Source: Fodinibius saliphilus
Lineage (GTDB): Bacteria; Bacteroidota; Rhodothermia; Balneolales; Balneolaceae
Length of the DNA: 64,000 bases
Assembly: GCF_005869845.1 (NCBI RefSeq)
Contig: NZ_VAWF01000002.1
Span: 434,001-498,000, forward strand
Reading direction: 5' to 3'
Below are positions 8,067 through 16,540 of this stretch, one piece after another. The position numbers and the translations under genes are program-made. The notes below the pieces were generated by a model. That model saw only the letters and a list, made by a program, of their open reading frames with translations, had not been told where the DNA came from and did not search any database. How positions within the stretch are numbered: the stretch's first letter is position 1; each line of letters starts with the position of its first letter.

Positions 8067-8168
8067 ATGAGATTTTTGAATTACATCTATAAACCTTTTG
8101 CGAACATGCCTATGTGTATGTGTTGTATGTGTACCGCAAAAGGTAGTGGATGTAATTTTCCTGCATAG
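8067..8168 (+). CDS. Cys-rich leader peptide of the sulfate-assimilation operon
   Basis: A 33-codon ATG-to-TAG frame, too short for ordinary gene finding. The peptide begins MRFLNYIYKPFANMP and continues MCMCCMC at residues 16-22; a fifth cysteine is at 29. Codons 17, 19, 20 and 22 (8115-8132) are all TGT and alternate with ATG, so translation would stall when Cys-tRNA (or Met-tRNA) is scarce. The frame starts about 33 bases after a near-consensus promoter and ends 21 bases before a strong terminator hairpin. Its coding sequence also holds segments 1 and 2 of the attenuator. The role is inferred; the peptide itself is probably not functional after synthesis. Confidence 0.82.
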   Translation: MRFLNYIYKPFANMPMCMCCMCTAKGSGCNFPA

Positions 8169-8230
8169 TTCTGTATTAAATTACTTAAAAAAGCCCACTA
8201 CCTGCTGCAGGTGGTGGGCTTTTCTATTTT
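8093..8230 (+). promoter_or_regulatory. cysteine-responsive transcription attenuator (1:2 / 2:3 / 3:4 hairpins)
   Basis: Four segments give three competing helices. Segment 1 ACCTTTTGCG (8093-8102) pairs perfectly over 10 bp with segment 2 CGCAAAAGGT (8135-8144), looping out the Cys codons. Segment 2 AGGTAGTGG (8141-8149) pairs over 9 bp with segment 3 CCACTACCT (8195-8203). Segment 3 also forms the 5' arm of the terminator with segment 4 (8208-8223). A ribosome stalled at the Cys codons would block 1:2, free 2:3 and let polymerase read into the operon; normal translation or no translation leaves 3:4, the terminator. This is the classical trp-type logic read directly from the sequence. Confidence 0.82.
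8189..8230 (+). terminator. attenuator terminator hairpin
   Basis: A 16-bp stem with one G-U pair (5' arm AAAAGCCCACTACCTG from 8189, 3' arm CAGGTGGTGGGCTTTT ending 8223) closes a 3-base loop and is followed by CTATTTT. It lies between the leader peptide and the sulfurtransferase gene, so it can only act on transcripts of this operon. Its 5' arm is also complementary to the leader segment at 8141-8149. Confidence 0.9.
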
Positions 8231-8327
8231 GATATAGAAAATAACACCTCTCCTCCTGCATCAGGTCTGGGCTTGTGAAACAAACTCAATCATAAACCCA
8301 ACAGAAAACAAAAATAGGTCACTAATT

Positions 8328-9170
8328 ATGCCTGATGTACTAACAAATGAACAAACACTAGTAACTTTAGACTGGGCCTCCGAACATCTCAATGATAAGG
8401 ATGTCCGTTTTGTAGAAATAGACGTAGATACCCAATCGTATGATTCCGGTCACATTCCCGGAGCTATAGGATGGAATTGGAAAACACAGCTTCAAGACCA
8501 GTTACGGCGTACTATTGCGTCAAAGGAAGATTTTGAAAAGCTGCTACAGGAATCCGGTATTGATGAAGATACCACCGTAGTAGTGTATGGGGATAATAAT
8601 AACTGGTTTGCTGCCTGGGCGTATTGGCTGTTAAAGTATTATGGACACGAAAATGCAAAAGTTCTCGATGGTGGTCGTAAGAAGTGGATTGCCGAAGATC
8701 GTGAACTCACAACCGATACACCGGATTATGAAACGACCGATTACACTATCAATGAAGTAAAAAATGAGTATCGTGCTTTCCGCGATGATGTTAAAGAAAA
8801 CCTAGAGGCTGATGATTTCGGTTTGGTTGATGTGCGTTCTCCCGAAGAGTTTAAAGGCAAAATTGTTGCTCCCAAAGGAGTTAAGGAGCTTTCGCTACGT
8901 GCCGGCCATATTCCCGGAGCTTCTAATATTCCTTGGTCAACAGCTGTAAATGAAGATGGTACGTTTAAATCCGAAGAAGAGCTTAAGGCTATCTATGAAG
9001 AAGAAGGCATTACGCCGGACAAAAATATTGTTGCTTACTGCCGAATAGGGGAGCGTTCTGCCCACACTTGGTTTGTATTGAACGAGCTGCTGGAATATCC
9101 CAATGTCAAGAACTACGATGGTTCATGGACTGAATGGGGTAACCTAATTAATGCTCCTATCGAGCGATAA
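8328..9170 (+). CDS. thiosulfate/3-mercaptopyruvate sulfurtransferase (two rhodanese domains)
   Basis: A 280-residue cytoplasmic protein of two tandem rhodanese domains (about 10-130 inactive, 150-275 active). The active-site loop is CRIGERS with catalytic C238, the thiosulfate sulfurtransferase/CysA type. It moves a sulfane sulfur from thiosulfate to thiols or cyanide and could feed sulfur to MoeZ or to cysteine synthesis. It is the first gene after the cysteine attenuator and 32 bases before the sulfite reductase gene, which ties it to assimilation rather than detoxification. The exact donor is not visible in the sequence. Confidence 0.92.
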   Translation: MPDVLTNEQTLVTLDWASEHLNDKDVRFVEIDVDTQSYDSGHIPGAIGWNWKTQLQDQLRRTIASKEDFEKLLQESGIDEDTTVVVYGDNNNWFAAWAYWLLKYYGHENAKVLDGGRKKWIAEDRELTTDTPDYETTDYTINEVKNEYRAFRDDVKENLEADDFGLVDVRSPEEFKGKIVAPKGVKELSLRAGHIPGASNIPWSTAVNEDGTFKSEEELKAIYEEEGITPDKNIVAYCRIGERSAHTWFVLNELLEYPNVKNYDGSWTEWGNLINAPIER

Positions 9171-9202
9171 CGGTAATTACTTAATATTTAGTTTTACTCG
9201 AT

Positions 9203-10888
9203 ATGGGTAGAAAAAGAAAGAAAAGGACAAAAAGTAAAATAGAGAACATAAAAGAGAGCAGCGATTACTTGCGCGCGCCTCTTGCCGATGAAGTGGGGAG
9301 TGACTCCTCCCACTTCGGCAAGGAGGCTATACAGGTGCTTAAATTTCATGGCACTTACCAGCAAGATGATCGTGATCTCAGAGAAGGGCGCGATAGACAC
9401 TACATCTTTATGATTCGTGGGCGAATCCCGGCAGGAAAGATGACAGCTGATCAGTATTTGTCAATTGATAAAATTGCAGATGAGTATGCAGATGGAACAC
9501 TGCGTGTTACCACACGACAGGCCTTTCAGTTACATGGAATTATTAAAAAAGAGCTTAAAGATACGCTGCGGGCTATTAATGACTCATTAATAACTACACT
9601 TGGAGCCTGTGGTGATGTCGTGCGAAATGTTATGGCAACACCGGCACCCGATATAGACGGTCGGCAGGCTAAGGTGCAAGTATTTGCAGATGACCTTTCG
9701 GATATCTTATTACCAGCAACAAAAGCCTACCACGAAGTATGGCTCAACGGGGATAAGGTATATTCGGGCAAAGAAGAGGTGATCGACAGTGAACCACTAT
9801 ATGGCCACAGCTATCTGCCCCGAAAATTTAAAATTGGTATTGCTCTGCCAAAAGATAACAGCATCGATGCTCATACCCAGGATATCGGATTGGTAGCACT
9901 CTTTGATGAACAAAATGAGATCGAAGGGTTTAACATAATCGTAGGTGGCGGTATGGGAATGAATCACCGTAAAGAAAATACCTTCCCACGATTAGGTGAA
10001 GACCTCGGGTACGTTCCCAAAGATAAAATTATAGAGGTCGTAAAAGGTATTATCAGTATTCAGCGAGATCATGGGGACCGGAAGAATCGGAAACAGGCTC
10101 GCATGAAATACCTGATCCATAAGTGGGGGCTTGAAAAGTTCGAAAAAGAACTTATCAGTCGAATTGGGTTCGAGCTAGAACCCTTCCGAGAGTTGCCTGA
10201 CTTTGATTTAGATCTATACTTGGGGTGGAACAAACAATCGGATGGTAATTGGTTCTTAGGTGTGTCTATAGAAAACGGGCGCATCAAGGATGAGGGCGAG
10301 TTACAATTGAAAACAGCTCTGCGTAAGATTGCCGATGAATACCAAGTCGGGATACGCTTGACGCCCAATCACAATGTACTGCTGACGGATATTGCCGAAA
10401 AGGAGAAAGAGGCGATTACCGATCTGCTTCATGATCATGGCGTGTTGCTGGATAATGAGATTTCAAACCTCATTAAGTACTCAATGGCTTGTCCGGCACT
10501 TCCAACCTGCGGGTTGGCAATTACAGAGTCGGAACGGGCACTGCCTGATGTGATTCGGGATCTGGACAAGGTTGTGCATGATCTTGGGCTGGAAGATGAG
10601 AAGCTTTCCGTTCGTATGACGGGTTGCCCCAATGGTTGTTCTCGACCCTATGTAGCAGATATCGGGTTCGTAGGTCGTTCACTGGATAAATATTCCATTT
10701 TTATAGGCGGAGATCCATCCGGAACAAGGCTAAATACAAAATATAAAGACTTGGTGGAGCGTAAAGACTTGGTCGATGAAGTACGTCCGCTTTTGGAGTA
10801 CTATTCTGAAAATCGATCGACGGATGAATCATTCAGTGACTTTTGGGACCGTGTAGGTTTATCCAAAGCTGAACAAGTTACAGTTTAA
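9203..10888 (+). CDS. cysI: assimilatory sulfite reductase hemoprotein (siroheme/4Fe-4S)
   Basis: A 561-residue nitrite/sulfite reductase that makes sulfide from sulfite with six electrons. Cluster and siroheme ligands are C430 and C436 (ACPALPTC) and C475 and C479 (TGCPNGCSRP); the TTRQAFQLHG motif and LGACGDVVRNV block lie in the first third. Length and motifs fit assimilatory CysI/Sir rather than dissimilatory enzymes. No CysJ flavoprotein is in the window, while a ferredoxin gene lies four genes downstream, so ferredoxin is the likely electron donor. The N-terminus is lysine/arginine-rich (GRKRKKRTKSK), an unusual but in-frame start. It is 18 bases before cobA. Confidence 0.93.
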   Translation: MGRKRKKRTKSKIENIKESSDYLRAPLADEVGSDSSHFGKEAIQVLKFHGTYQQDDRDLREGRDRHYIFMIRGRIPAGKMTADQYLSIDKIADEYADGTLRVTTRQAFQLHGIIKKELKDTLRAINDSLITTLGACGDVVRNVMATPAPDIDGRQAKVQVFADDLSDILLPATKAYHEVWLNGDKVYSGKEEVIDSEPLYGHSYLPRKFKIGIALPKDNSIDAHTQDIGLVALFDEQNEIEGFNIIVGGGMGMNHRKENTFPRLGEDLGYVPKDKIIEVVKGIISIQRDHGDRKNRKQARMKYLIHKWGLEKFEKELISRIGFELEPFRELPDFDLDLYLGWNKQSDGNWFLGVSIENGRIKDEGELQLKTALRKIADEYQVGIRLTPNHNVLLTDIAEKEKEAITDLLHDHGVLLDNEISNLIKYSMACPALPTCGLAITESERALPDVIRDLDKVVHDLGLEDEKLSVRMTGCPNGCSRPYVADIGFVGRSLDKYSIFIGGDPSGTRLNTKYKDLVERKDLVDEVRPLLEYYSENRSTDESFSDFWDRVGLSKAEQVTV

Positions 10889-10906
10889 CTCTCATTACAA
10901 TACACT

Positions 10907-11719
10907 ATGAGTATTCAATCATTAACCTTATACGGGAAAGTATATCTCGTAGGTGCGGGGCCGGGTGATCCCGATTTAATAACAGTAAAAGGATCTGAGG
11001 TGTTACAAAAGGCCGATGCTGTTGTCTATGATCGATTAGCAAATCCTGCGCTACTATCCCAAACATCGGAGAAGGCAGAACAGATATATGTGGGAAAACG
11101 TCCTGGGAAACCCTCTGTGTCTCAAGAACAGATAAATCAAATTATAGTTACAAAAGCCAAAGAAGGAAAAGTTGTTGCCCGGCTTAAAGGAGGAGACTCG
11201 TTCGTTTTTGGCCGGGGAGGAGAAGAATGTGAAGCGCTTCGTGCAGAGCATATCTCTTTCGAAGTAGTACCCGGTATAAGTAGTGCTCTTGCAGCTCCTG
11301 CTTTTGCGGGTATTCCATTAACGCAACGTAAAATAGCACGTTCATTTACGGTGGTAACTGGCCATACTATTCACAATACCGATACATTTGCGGGATGGAA
11401 TTACTACGTGCATGCTGATACGCTGGTGATTCTTATGGGGATGGGACGCTTGCCCCAAATAGCCAATCAGCTAATTGGGCACGGTCGTAGTGCTGATACG
11501 CCGGTTGCAGTAATAGAAAAGGCTACCTATCAGTCACAGAAGGTAATAACAGCAACACTCAGTAATATTGCTGAAGAGGCGAAGAAGTTATCCCCTCCCG
11601 GTACGATTGTAATCGGGGAATTGGCGGCCAAAAGTAAACAGCTTGCCTGGTTTACCCCTGAAAAAAAAGTTGGTATTTCAGTGTCAAATACTAATAGAAG
11701 GACGCAAGTAGTGGGATAA
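10907..11719 (+). CDS. cobA: uroporphyrinogen-III C-methyltransferase
   Basis: A 270-residue SUMT that adds two methyl groups to uroporphyrinogen III to give precorrin-2, the entry to siroheme. The family blocks are clear: VYLVGAGPGDPDLITVKG near residues 12-29, VVYDRLAN, RLKGGDSFVFGRGGEE and VVPGISSALAAPAFAGIPLT. No CysG-type N-terminal fusion is present; the dehydrogenase half is encoded separately two genes downstream. It sits 18 bases after the sulfite reductase and 3 bases before cysH, so it serves siroheme supply for that enzyme. Confidence 0.95.
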   Translation: MSIQSLTLYGKVYLVGAGPGDPDLITVKGSEVLQKADAVVYDRLANPALLSQTSEKAEQIYVGKRPGKPSVSQEQINQIIVTKAKEGKVVARLKGGDSFVFGRGGEECEALRAEHISFEVVPGISSALAAPAFAGIPLTQRKIARSFTVVTGHTIHNTDTFAGWNYYVHADTLVILMGMGRLPQIANQLIGHGRSADTPVAVIEKATYQSQKVITATLSNIAEEAKKLSPPGTIVIGELAAKSKQLAWFTPEKKVGISVSNTNRRTQVVG

Positions 11720-11722
11720 AGA

Positions 11723-12460
11723 ATGGATTTCTCAAAAAACGAACTCACTTCCAATGAAGAGTTATCAAATGAATTACTTCGTGGCCTTAATACCCAGTTT
11801 GGATTGGCGGGCCCCGATGATGTTTTGCTTTGGGGATATGATACATTTGGCACGGATATGGTTTTGGGTACGGGGTTTGGGCCTTCCGGGATGTTTCTCA
11901 TTTACCGACTTTGGGAGCTCGGTATTGAAATACCCATTTTCTTTCTGGATACCCACCTTCTTTTTGATGAGACTTATGGCCTAAAAGATAAGGTGGAGGA
12001 GCGTTTCGATATCCGGATAACCAGGGTGTCAACGCGGTTATCGCTGGATGAGCAGGCAGAAGAGTATGACGAAAAACTCTGGAATAAAGATCCCAATAAG
12101 TGTTGTTACCTCAGGAAAGTGTTGCCACTGCAAAATTACTTGTCGGATAAAAAAGCGTGGATTACCGGTGTTCGTCGCAGTCAGTCCGAAACCCGTAAAA
12201 ATACACAGTACGTAGAGTGGGATCCCGATAATGAGGTAGTAAAATTAAATCCACTAGCAAGTTATACTACCGAAGAGGTATGGAACTATATCCGTAGTAA
12301 GAAATTGCCCTATAACCCTCTGCATGATGAAGGCTACCCCAGTATAGGCTGTATACCTTGTACCGAGGCAGTAGAACAAACGGCCAGTGATGAAAGGGCC
12401 GGTCGCTGGAATGGCAGTGAAAAAACTGAATGTGGGATTCATCTTTCTACACAGAAATAA
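11723..12460 (+). CDS. cysH: assimilatory adenylyl-sulfate (APS) reductase, 4Fe-4S type
   Basis: A 245-residue CysH-family reductase that turns activated sulfate into sulfite using thioredoxin. C127-C128 (NKCCYLRKV) and C210/C213 (GCIPCTE) form the CC...CxxC set that marks the [4Fe-4S] APS-using branch; PAPS-only enzymes lack it. Catalytic C237 lies in the C-terminal ECGIH motif. It therefore probably uses APS directly and needs no APS kinase; no sulfate adenylyltransferase gene is in the window. It begins 3 bases after cobA. Confidence 0.93.
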   Translation: MDFSKNELTSNEELSNELLRGLNTQFGLAGPDDVLLWGYDTFGTDMVLGTGFGPSGMFLIYRLWELGIEIPIFFLDTHLLFDETYGLKDKVEERFDIRITRVSTRLSLDEQAEEYDEKLWNKDPNKCCYLRKVLPLQNYLSDKKAWITGVRRSQSETRKNTQYVEWDPDNEVVKLNPLASYTTEEVWNYIRSKKLPYNPLHDEGYPSIGCIPCTEAVEQTASDERAGRWNGSEKTECGIHLSTQK

Positions 12461-12498
12461 TAGAATTACGAAATATATAGTGAAGGTTAGAAATTACA

Positions 12499-13173
12499 AT
12501 GGAAACGTTTCCGATTTATTTGCGACGTTTAAACGAACGAAAAACAGTGTTAATAGGAGGTAATGACGAGGCTGAACATAAGGCCGAGCAACTGCTGGAT
12601 CGTAATGCAAAACTTACGGTGATTAGTCCGCGTTTAACAAAGAAGATGCTTTGGTGGGCCATACAAAATCGATTTAAATGGATCCGCAGAACGTATGAGC
12701 AGGGCGACCTGGAAGACGCTTTTATGGCTATAGTAGCTGACTATGAGGGGGATACGAACAAAAAGGTATACCAAGAGGGGCGAGAACGTAATATACTGGT
12801 AAACGTTATGGATGATATTCCTCACGCTAATTTTGCTTTTGGTTCTATCGTAAAGCAGGGGCCATTAACAATTTCTATTTCAACCAGCGGCGCGGCGCCG
12901 GCTTTGTCGGTGCGGCTTCGCCAGCGGTTTGAAAAAGAATTCGGCCCGGAATATGGAGCATTTCTGGAGTTTATGCAGAAGCTCCGTAAACCAATGGCAC
13001 GTCACCATGATAGTTTCGAAACTAGGCGAAGGCTATGGTATGAGCTTATTGATTCTGAAGTGTTGACCTATTTTCGGAATGGAAAACTGGAAAAAGCTTA
13101 TGATCGAACTGCTGAAATTATTGGCGAAAAACTTGTAGAAGAAGTTCTCAACATCAAAAAGGTCGCTCGTTAA
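12499..13173 (+). CDS. precorrin-2 dehydrogenase / siroheme synthase, Met8-like
   Basis: A 224-residue protein matching the N-terminal half of CysG (CysG-N/Met8p). It would oxidise precorrin-2 to sirohydrochlorin with NAD and may insert iron to complete siroheme. Residues 1-110 form the nucleotide-binding domain (PIYLRRLNERKTVLIGGNDEAEHKA; the usual GGGxVAxRK is altered to GGNDEAEHK), and STSGAAPALSVRLRQRFE near 135-150 is the diagnostic dimerisation block. Together with cobA upstream it supplies siroheme to the sulfite reductase. It is 38 bases after cysH. Confidence 0.9.
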   Translation: METFPIYLRRLNERKTVLIGGNDEAEHKAEQLLDRNAKLTVISPRLTKKMLWWAIQNRFKWIRRTYEQGDLEDAFMAIVADYEGDTNKKVYQEGRERNILVNVMDDIPHANFAFGSIVKQGPLTISISTSGAAPALSVRLRQRFEKEFGPEYGAFLEFMQKLRKPMARHHDSFETRRRLWYELIDSEVLTYFRNGKLEKAYDRTAEIIGEKLVEEVLNIKKVAR

Positions 13174-13214
13174 TTGAACGTAATAATCATAACATCTGAA
13201 TAATCATTTTTGAA

Positions 13215-13553
13215 ATGGCATATGTAGTAACAGAACCGTGCATTAATTGTAAATATACGCACTGCGCTTCGGTTTGTCCGGTAGATGCATTTCGTGAAGG
13301 TCCTAACTTTTTAGTGATTGATCCTTTTGAATGTATCGATTGTGATGCCTGTGTACCCGAATGTCCGGTAGAGGCGATCTATCCTGATGATGAAGTGCCA
13401 CTGGAATGGGAGCATTATATCGACCTTAACGACCAACTCTCGGAACAGTGGATCGATCATCATATTACTGAAACCTCAGAACCAATGGCCGAGGCGGATA
13501 AATGGGCAGACAAAGAAGATAAAGAAGAGCTTTTGCAGGAGGAGTGGGGTTAA
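13215..13553 (+). CDS. fdxA: seven-iron ferredoxin (3Fe-4S/4Fe-4S), FdxA-like
   Basis: A 112-residue ferredoxin. Eight cysteines in the first 50 residues (C9, C12, C17, C21, C40, C43, C46, C50) follow the CxxCxxxxCxxxCP ... CxxCxxCxxxCP pattern of seven-iron ferredoxins, and the acidic C-terminal tail (about 60-112) is typical. It is the likely electron donor for the sulfite reductase and perhaps APS reduction, since no flavoprotein subunit is encoded here. It lies 41 bases after the Met8-like gene in the same operon. Confidence 0.93.
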   Translation: MAYVVTEPCINCKYTHCASVCPVDAFREGPNFLVIDPFECIDCDACVPECPVEAIYPDDEVPLEWEHYIDLNDQLSEQWIDHHITETSEPMAEADKWADKEDKEELLQEEWG

Positions 13554-13576
13554 TAGCCGTTACAGGCTTTAGCCTC

Positions 13577-13615
13577 CATACTGGTGGGCGGCTGTGAAGT
13601 CGCCCCATCAGTATG
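13577..13615 (+). other. strong hairpin between fdxA and the TrpD-family gene
   Basis: CATACTGGTGGG at 13577 onward pairs with CCCATCAGTATG ending at 13615 (12 bp with one G-U), extended by CGGC/GTCG around a short loop. No U-tract follows, so it is more likely a processing or stability hairpin inside the operon than a terminator. Confidence 0.55.
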
Positions 13616-13642
13616 ATTATTGAAAGAGTTATTTAAAGTCTC

Positions 13643-14974
13643 ATGAAAATAACAGCAGAAAACATAAATATGGAAACAGCAATTGGAAACTATCACGACG
13701 CACTCTCCCAAATCATTCGTAGAAAGGCTGTAGGGCCAAACGGGAGCCGAAACCTTGAAAGGAAAGATCTGGATATCATTATCCCTGCTTTACAATCAGA
13801 TGAAGTGTCAATGACTACCAAGGCTGTATTCATTGCGTCGGTTATTATTCAGCAAAAGAATCAGTTGGAAAAGGATCTGCTAGAAGCATGGCGTCATTGG
13901 AGATATACCGTGCCTGATACCCTGTCAAACTTCTTTTTTACTGATCCCGATACCAGGTTTTCGACCATTTTACACAAGGTGTTGCAACGCAAAGATCTTA
14001 GCGTCAAAGAAGCATCATCAGCTATTTCCTATTTGTTGGATGATGATATCCCTAACTATCAAAAGGGGGTGCTGTTGATAGGACAGCGACTGAAGCGTGA
14101 GACATTTATGGAAAATAAAACTTTTCTTCAGTCATTCCGGAAGGCTATTGATATTCAAGAGGTGGACGTACCTTTGCTTGTGGATTTGGCCGATCCCTAC
14201 GATGGATTCCGACGATATCCTATCTATACCCCTTTTATTGCAGCAACCTTGGCTTCCATTGGTTTTCCAACCTATTGCCACGGTCTTTCAGAGGTGGCTC
14301 CCAAGTATGGAGATACCATTCATAAAGTTTTGAAATTAGCCGGGAAAGATCCCTATAAAGACAGTACGTCGGTAGCAAAAGACATTGAAAATAGGTCGAT
14401 AGGATGGGGCTATGTAGATCAGTCAGTCTATTTTCCCAATATGCACAAACAATTGGGTTTACGAGATAAGATCATAAAAAGAACGTTTCTGGCTACATTG
14501 GAAAAGCTGTTGCATCCGCTGCGTGCCTCTGAAGGGACAAACTATATGGTAGCAGGATATGTACATAGTCATTATCGGCAGGAATTGGCTAATTTATTAG
14601 AGCTTCAAAAATCGTTGGATAAGGTACTTGTAGTGAAGGGGATGGAAGGATCTACCCAGATTGATTTTCGAAAAGATTCGAAACCGGTGTTAGTACAACT
14701 GGGAAATCACATGGATCAAGAAGTGAGGGCATTTCCTATCGAGTATTCGCAAGATGAGTGGGATCAGCAGCCATCGCTGGCTGAATATGTGTTGGAAACC
14801 GGAACAGCTGCTTTAAAAGGTGAGCATAATGCAGCGCGCGCGATTCTTACTCACCAGGTTAGCCAATTGATTTCAGGATTTGAACCCATTGCGTTAGATG
14901 ATGCCAGGAATAAAGTGGTAAATGTTATAGAATCGGGCCGGGCCTTGCAGCACTGGGATAATGGGAGTAAGTAA
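13643..14974 (+). CDS. anthranilate phosphoribosyltransferase-family protein (TrpD2/YbiB-like)
   Basis: A 443-residue member of the nucleoside phosphorylase/anthranilate phosphoribosyltransferase fold, longer than true TrpD (about 340). Residues 1-150 are a helical extension; a recognisable TrpD/YbiB core follows, with LLVDLADPYDGFRRYPIYTPFIAATLASIGFPTYCHGLSEVAPKYG around 180-225 and a KGMEGSTQIDFRK block around 333-345. No other tryptophan gene is near, and it follows a sulfur/siroheme operon. YbiB-type proteins bind nucleic acid and lack the transferase reaction; whether this protein is an enzyme is unknown. It stops 3 bases from the convergent methyltransferase gene. Confidence 0.82.
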   Translation: MKITAENINMETAIGNYHDALSQIIRRKAVGPNGSRNLERKDLDIIIPALQSDEVSMTTKAVFIASVIIQQKNQLEKDLLEAWRHWRYTVPDTLSNFFFTDPDTRFSTILHKVLQRKDLSVKEASSAISYLLDDDIPNYQKGVLLIGQRLKRETFMENKTFLQSFRKAIDIQEVDVPLLVDLADPYDGFRRYPIYTPFIAATLASIGFPTYCHGLSEVAPKYGDTIHKVLKLAGKDPYKDSTSVAKDIENRSIGWGYVDQSVYFPNMHKQLGLRDKIIKRTFLATLEKLLHPLRASEGTNYMVAGYVHSHYRQELANLLELQKSLDKVLVVKGMEGSTQIDFRKDSKPVLVQLGNHMDQEVRAFPIEYSQDEWDQQPSLAEYVLETGTAALKGEHNAARAILTHQVSQLISGFEPIALDDARNKVVNVIESGRALQHWDNGSK

Positions 14975-14977
14975 ACT

Positions 14978-16012
14978 TCACCTCACCTTACAAATAAGTC
15001 CGTTATGGGCTTTGATATAACCGGCGCGAAGAATGTTGAAGCCGTTTCCCCAGGCATATAGTCCCATCTGACGGATATCCATCAGCTCGCGGTAGCCGTA
15101 ATTCATGTAGTCACTCATTACGGTATAAAAAGCTTTACTTCGCAGCTGGCTTCGCGGGGTTGTGAGGATGGCATAGCCTCCCGGTTTCAGGAATCGGCGG
15201 TGCATCTCAAAAGCCTCATGCTTATACTCGTCGGGGAAATGTTCGATAAGCCCAATACTGACGACGATGTCGAACTCTTTGCCGTATTTAAGGTTCCGAA
15301 TATCTTCAACCACAAAATCGATATTCATATCCTCGCGGTAATAGACTTTATGATTTCCCGTAGCGGGATTATTGCCCAGGAAAGGATAGCGGGCCGGAAA
15401 TTTGCCGAAGCGATCGGTTTTACAGAATTCGTCATAATCAACAAGTACGGCATGTCCGCCGGGATACTGAGCCAGTAGCTGCATGGCCTCGTAGCCGTCG
15501 GCAGCCCCGAGGAACAGCACCTCTGGCTTTTCTACATCCAGATCCTCAAAGAGGGCTCTTTTTCCGCGGGGATCCCAGATGGCATCTTCTACGCGGTGTA
15601 CCTTGTTCCAAACCAACAGCTGAACGAGCTCTTCAATGGCCTCGCCGGCACCGTGGACATCCATAGAAAGGAGAGATTGCCAAATTTTAGAGCGGGTTGC
15701 CTGTTTTTCTTTGGGCACATCTTTCTGAAATAGCTGGTGGAAAGAGCGATTGAAGTGTGCCCAGCCTTTTTTGACCGGCATCCGTTCGCCATGTTCTTGC
15801 TCCCAGAGTTTTTTGCCCTCGGCCCATTTATCCACTTTATAGGGGCGGTTTACCTGATCCCATGAAAGGGCGCTCCAGTCGATATAACTGACATCTTCAA
15901 AGAGGTCAGGAGGAGTATCACGCAAGTCTTGGACATGGGTGGAAAGGCGTTCAAAATAGCCTACCTGGTGTTTCTTCTCTTTTGTAGATTCTTGCTGGCG
16001 GATGGTTTCCAT
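14978..16012 (-). CDS. class I SAM-dependent methyltransferase
   Basis: A 344-residue protein. Residues about 1-160 are a distinctive charged helical region of unknown role; about 165-344 form a Rossmann methyltransferase with VLFLGAADGYEAMQLL (motif I), an acidic residue in VLVDYDE, the VVEDIRN and FDIVVSIGLIEHF blocks, and LKPGGYAILTTP. The substrate is not evident. It faces the sulfate-assimilation operon tail to tail with only three bases between stops and no terminator, so transcripts probably overlap. Confidence 0.83.
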   Translation of the reverse strand: METIRQQESTKEKKHQVGYFERLSTHVQDLRDTPPDLFEDVSYIDWSALSWDQVNRPYKVDKWAEGKKLWEQEHGERMPVKKGWAHFNRSFHQLFQKDVPKEKQATRSKIWQSLLSMDVHGAGEAIEELVQLLVWNKVHRVEDAIWDPRGKRALFEDLDVEKPEVLFLGAADGYEAMQLLAQYPGGHAVLVDYDEFCKTDRFGKFPARYPFLGNNPATGNHKVYYREDMNIDFVVEDIRNLKYGKEFDIVVSIGLIEHFPDEYKHEAFEMHRRFLKPGGYAILTTPRSQLRSKAFYTVMSDYMNYGYRELMDIRQMGLYAWGNGFNILRAGYIKAHNGLICKVR

Positions 16013-16540
16013 AGTCTCAACCCCTTATTCATGATTATAATAACATTATAACTATCAGCCTGGTTAAAGTCATTTGAAAGCTGACAACCGTTGTCCGACG
16101 ACGGATTTTTAGCGTCAATCTTATTTTGGGGCCAATACTATGTCGGCCATGTTCCCAGCAGGGCCAGATCTCCAAATATCAAATCAATACCAGATTGTAA
16201 TTTACGTAGGCTGTGCTTCGGCAGATTTTACCCTGGCGTAGTACTTGTTTTAGGATCTCCCATTGAGGTTTGTATAGAATCTAAAGGGCAAGGGATGGTT
16301 GCAAAAATGATGCTGTTTATTTTTAATAATCAATTGATAGGGCGACTGATGAGCAGTGAACTATCTCCCCTTGAGGGGAGTACCGCGTAGCGGGAGGGAT
16401 GTTTTTTAATTTAAGGTAGGGAGGAGTCGTCTGATACGGGAGTACAACCCCTTTTTAGCTTAAGTTTAAATATATGACATGGAACTCACAAAGGTAACGG
16501 AGGCCAAGAGGTATGGGTTTTTACGTAATAATATAAGTAT
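16013..16540. other. gene-free region with a REP-like double hairpin
   Basis: No credible gene. The only notable part is 16365-16400: CTCCCC-TTGA-GGGGAG directly followed by CCGC-GTA-GCGG and GGGAGGGA, two small GC-rich hairpins in tandem that look like an intergenic REP-type element. A 99-codon plus-strand frame at 16091-16390 runs through this repeat and has no coding character. Confidence 0.5.

Noticed and set aside
8034-8230. SAM, cobalamin or T-box riboswitch before the sulfate operon
   Set aside because: No conserved riboswitch core or T-box sequence seen; the leader peptide and three-helix arrangement explain the region better.
16091-16390. 99-codon plus-strand frame in the spacer before the leu operon
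   Set aside because: No family resemblance, it runs through a REP-like hairpin element, and its composition is not like the flanking genes.
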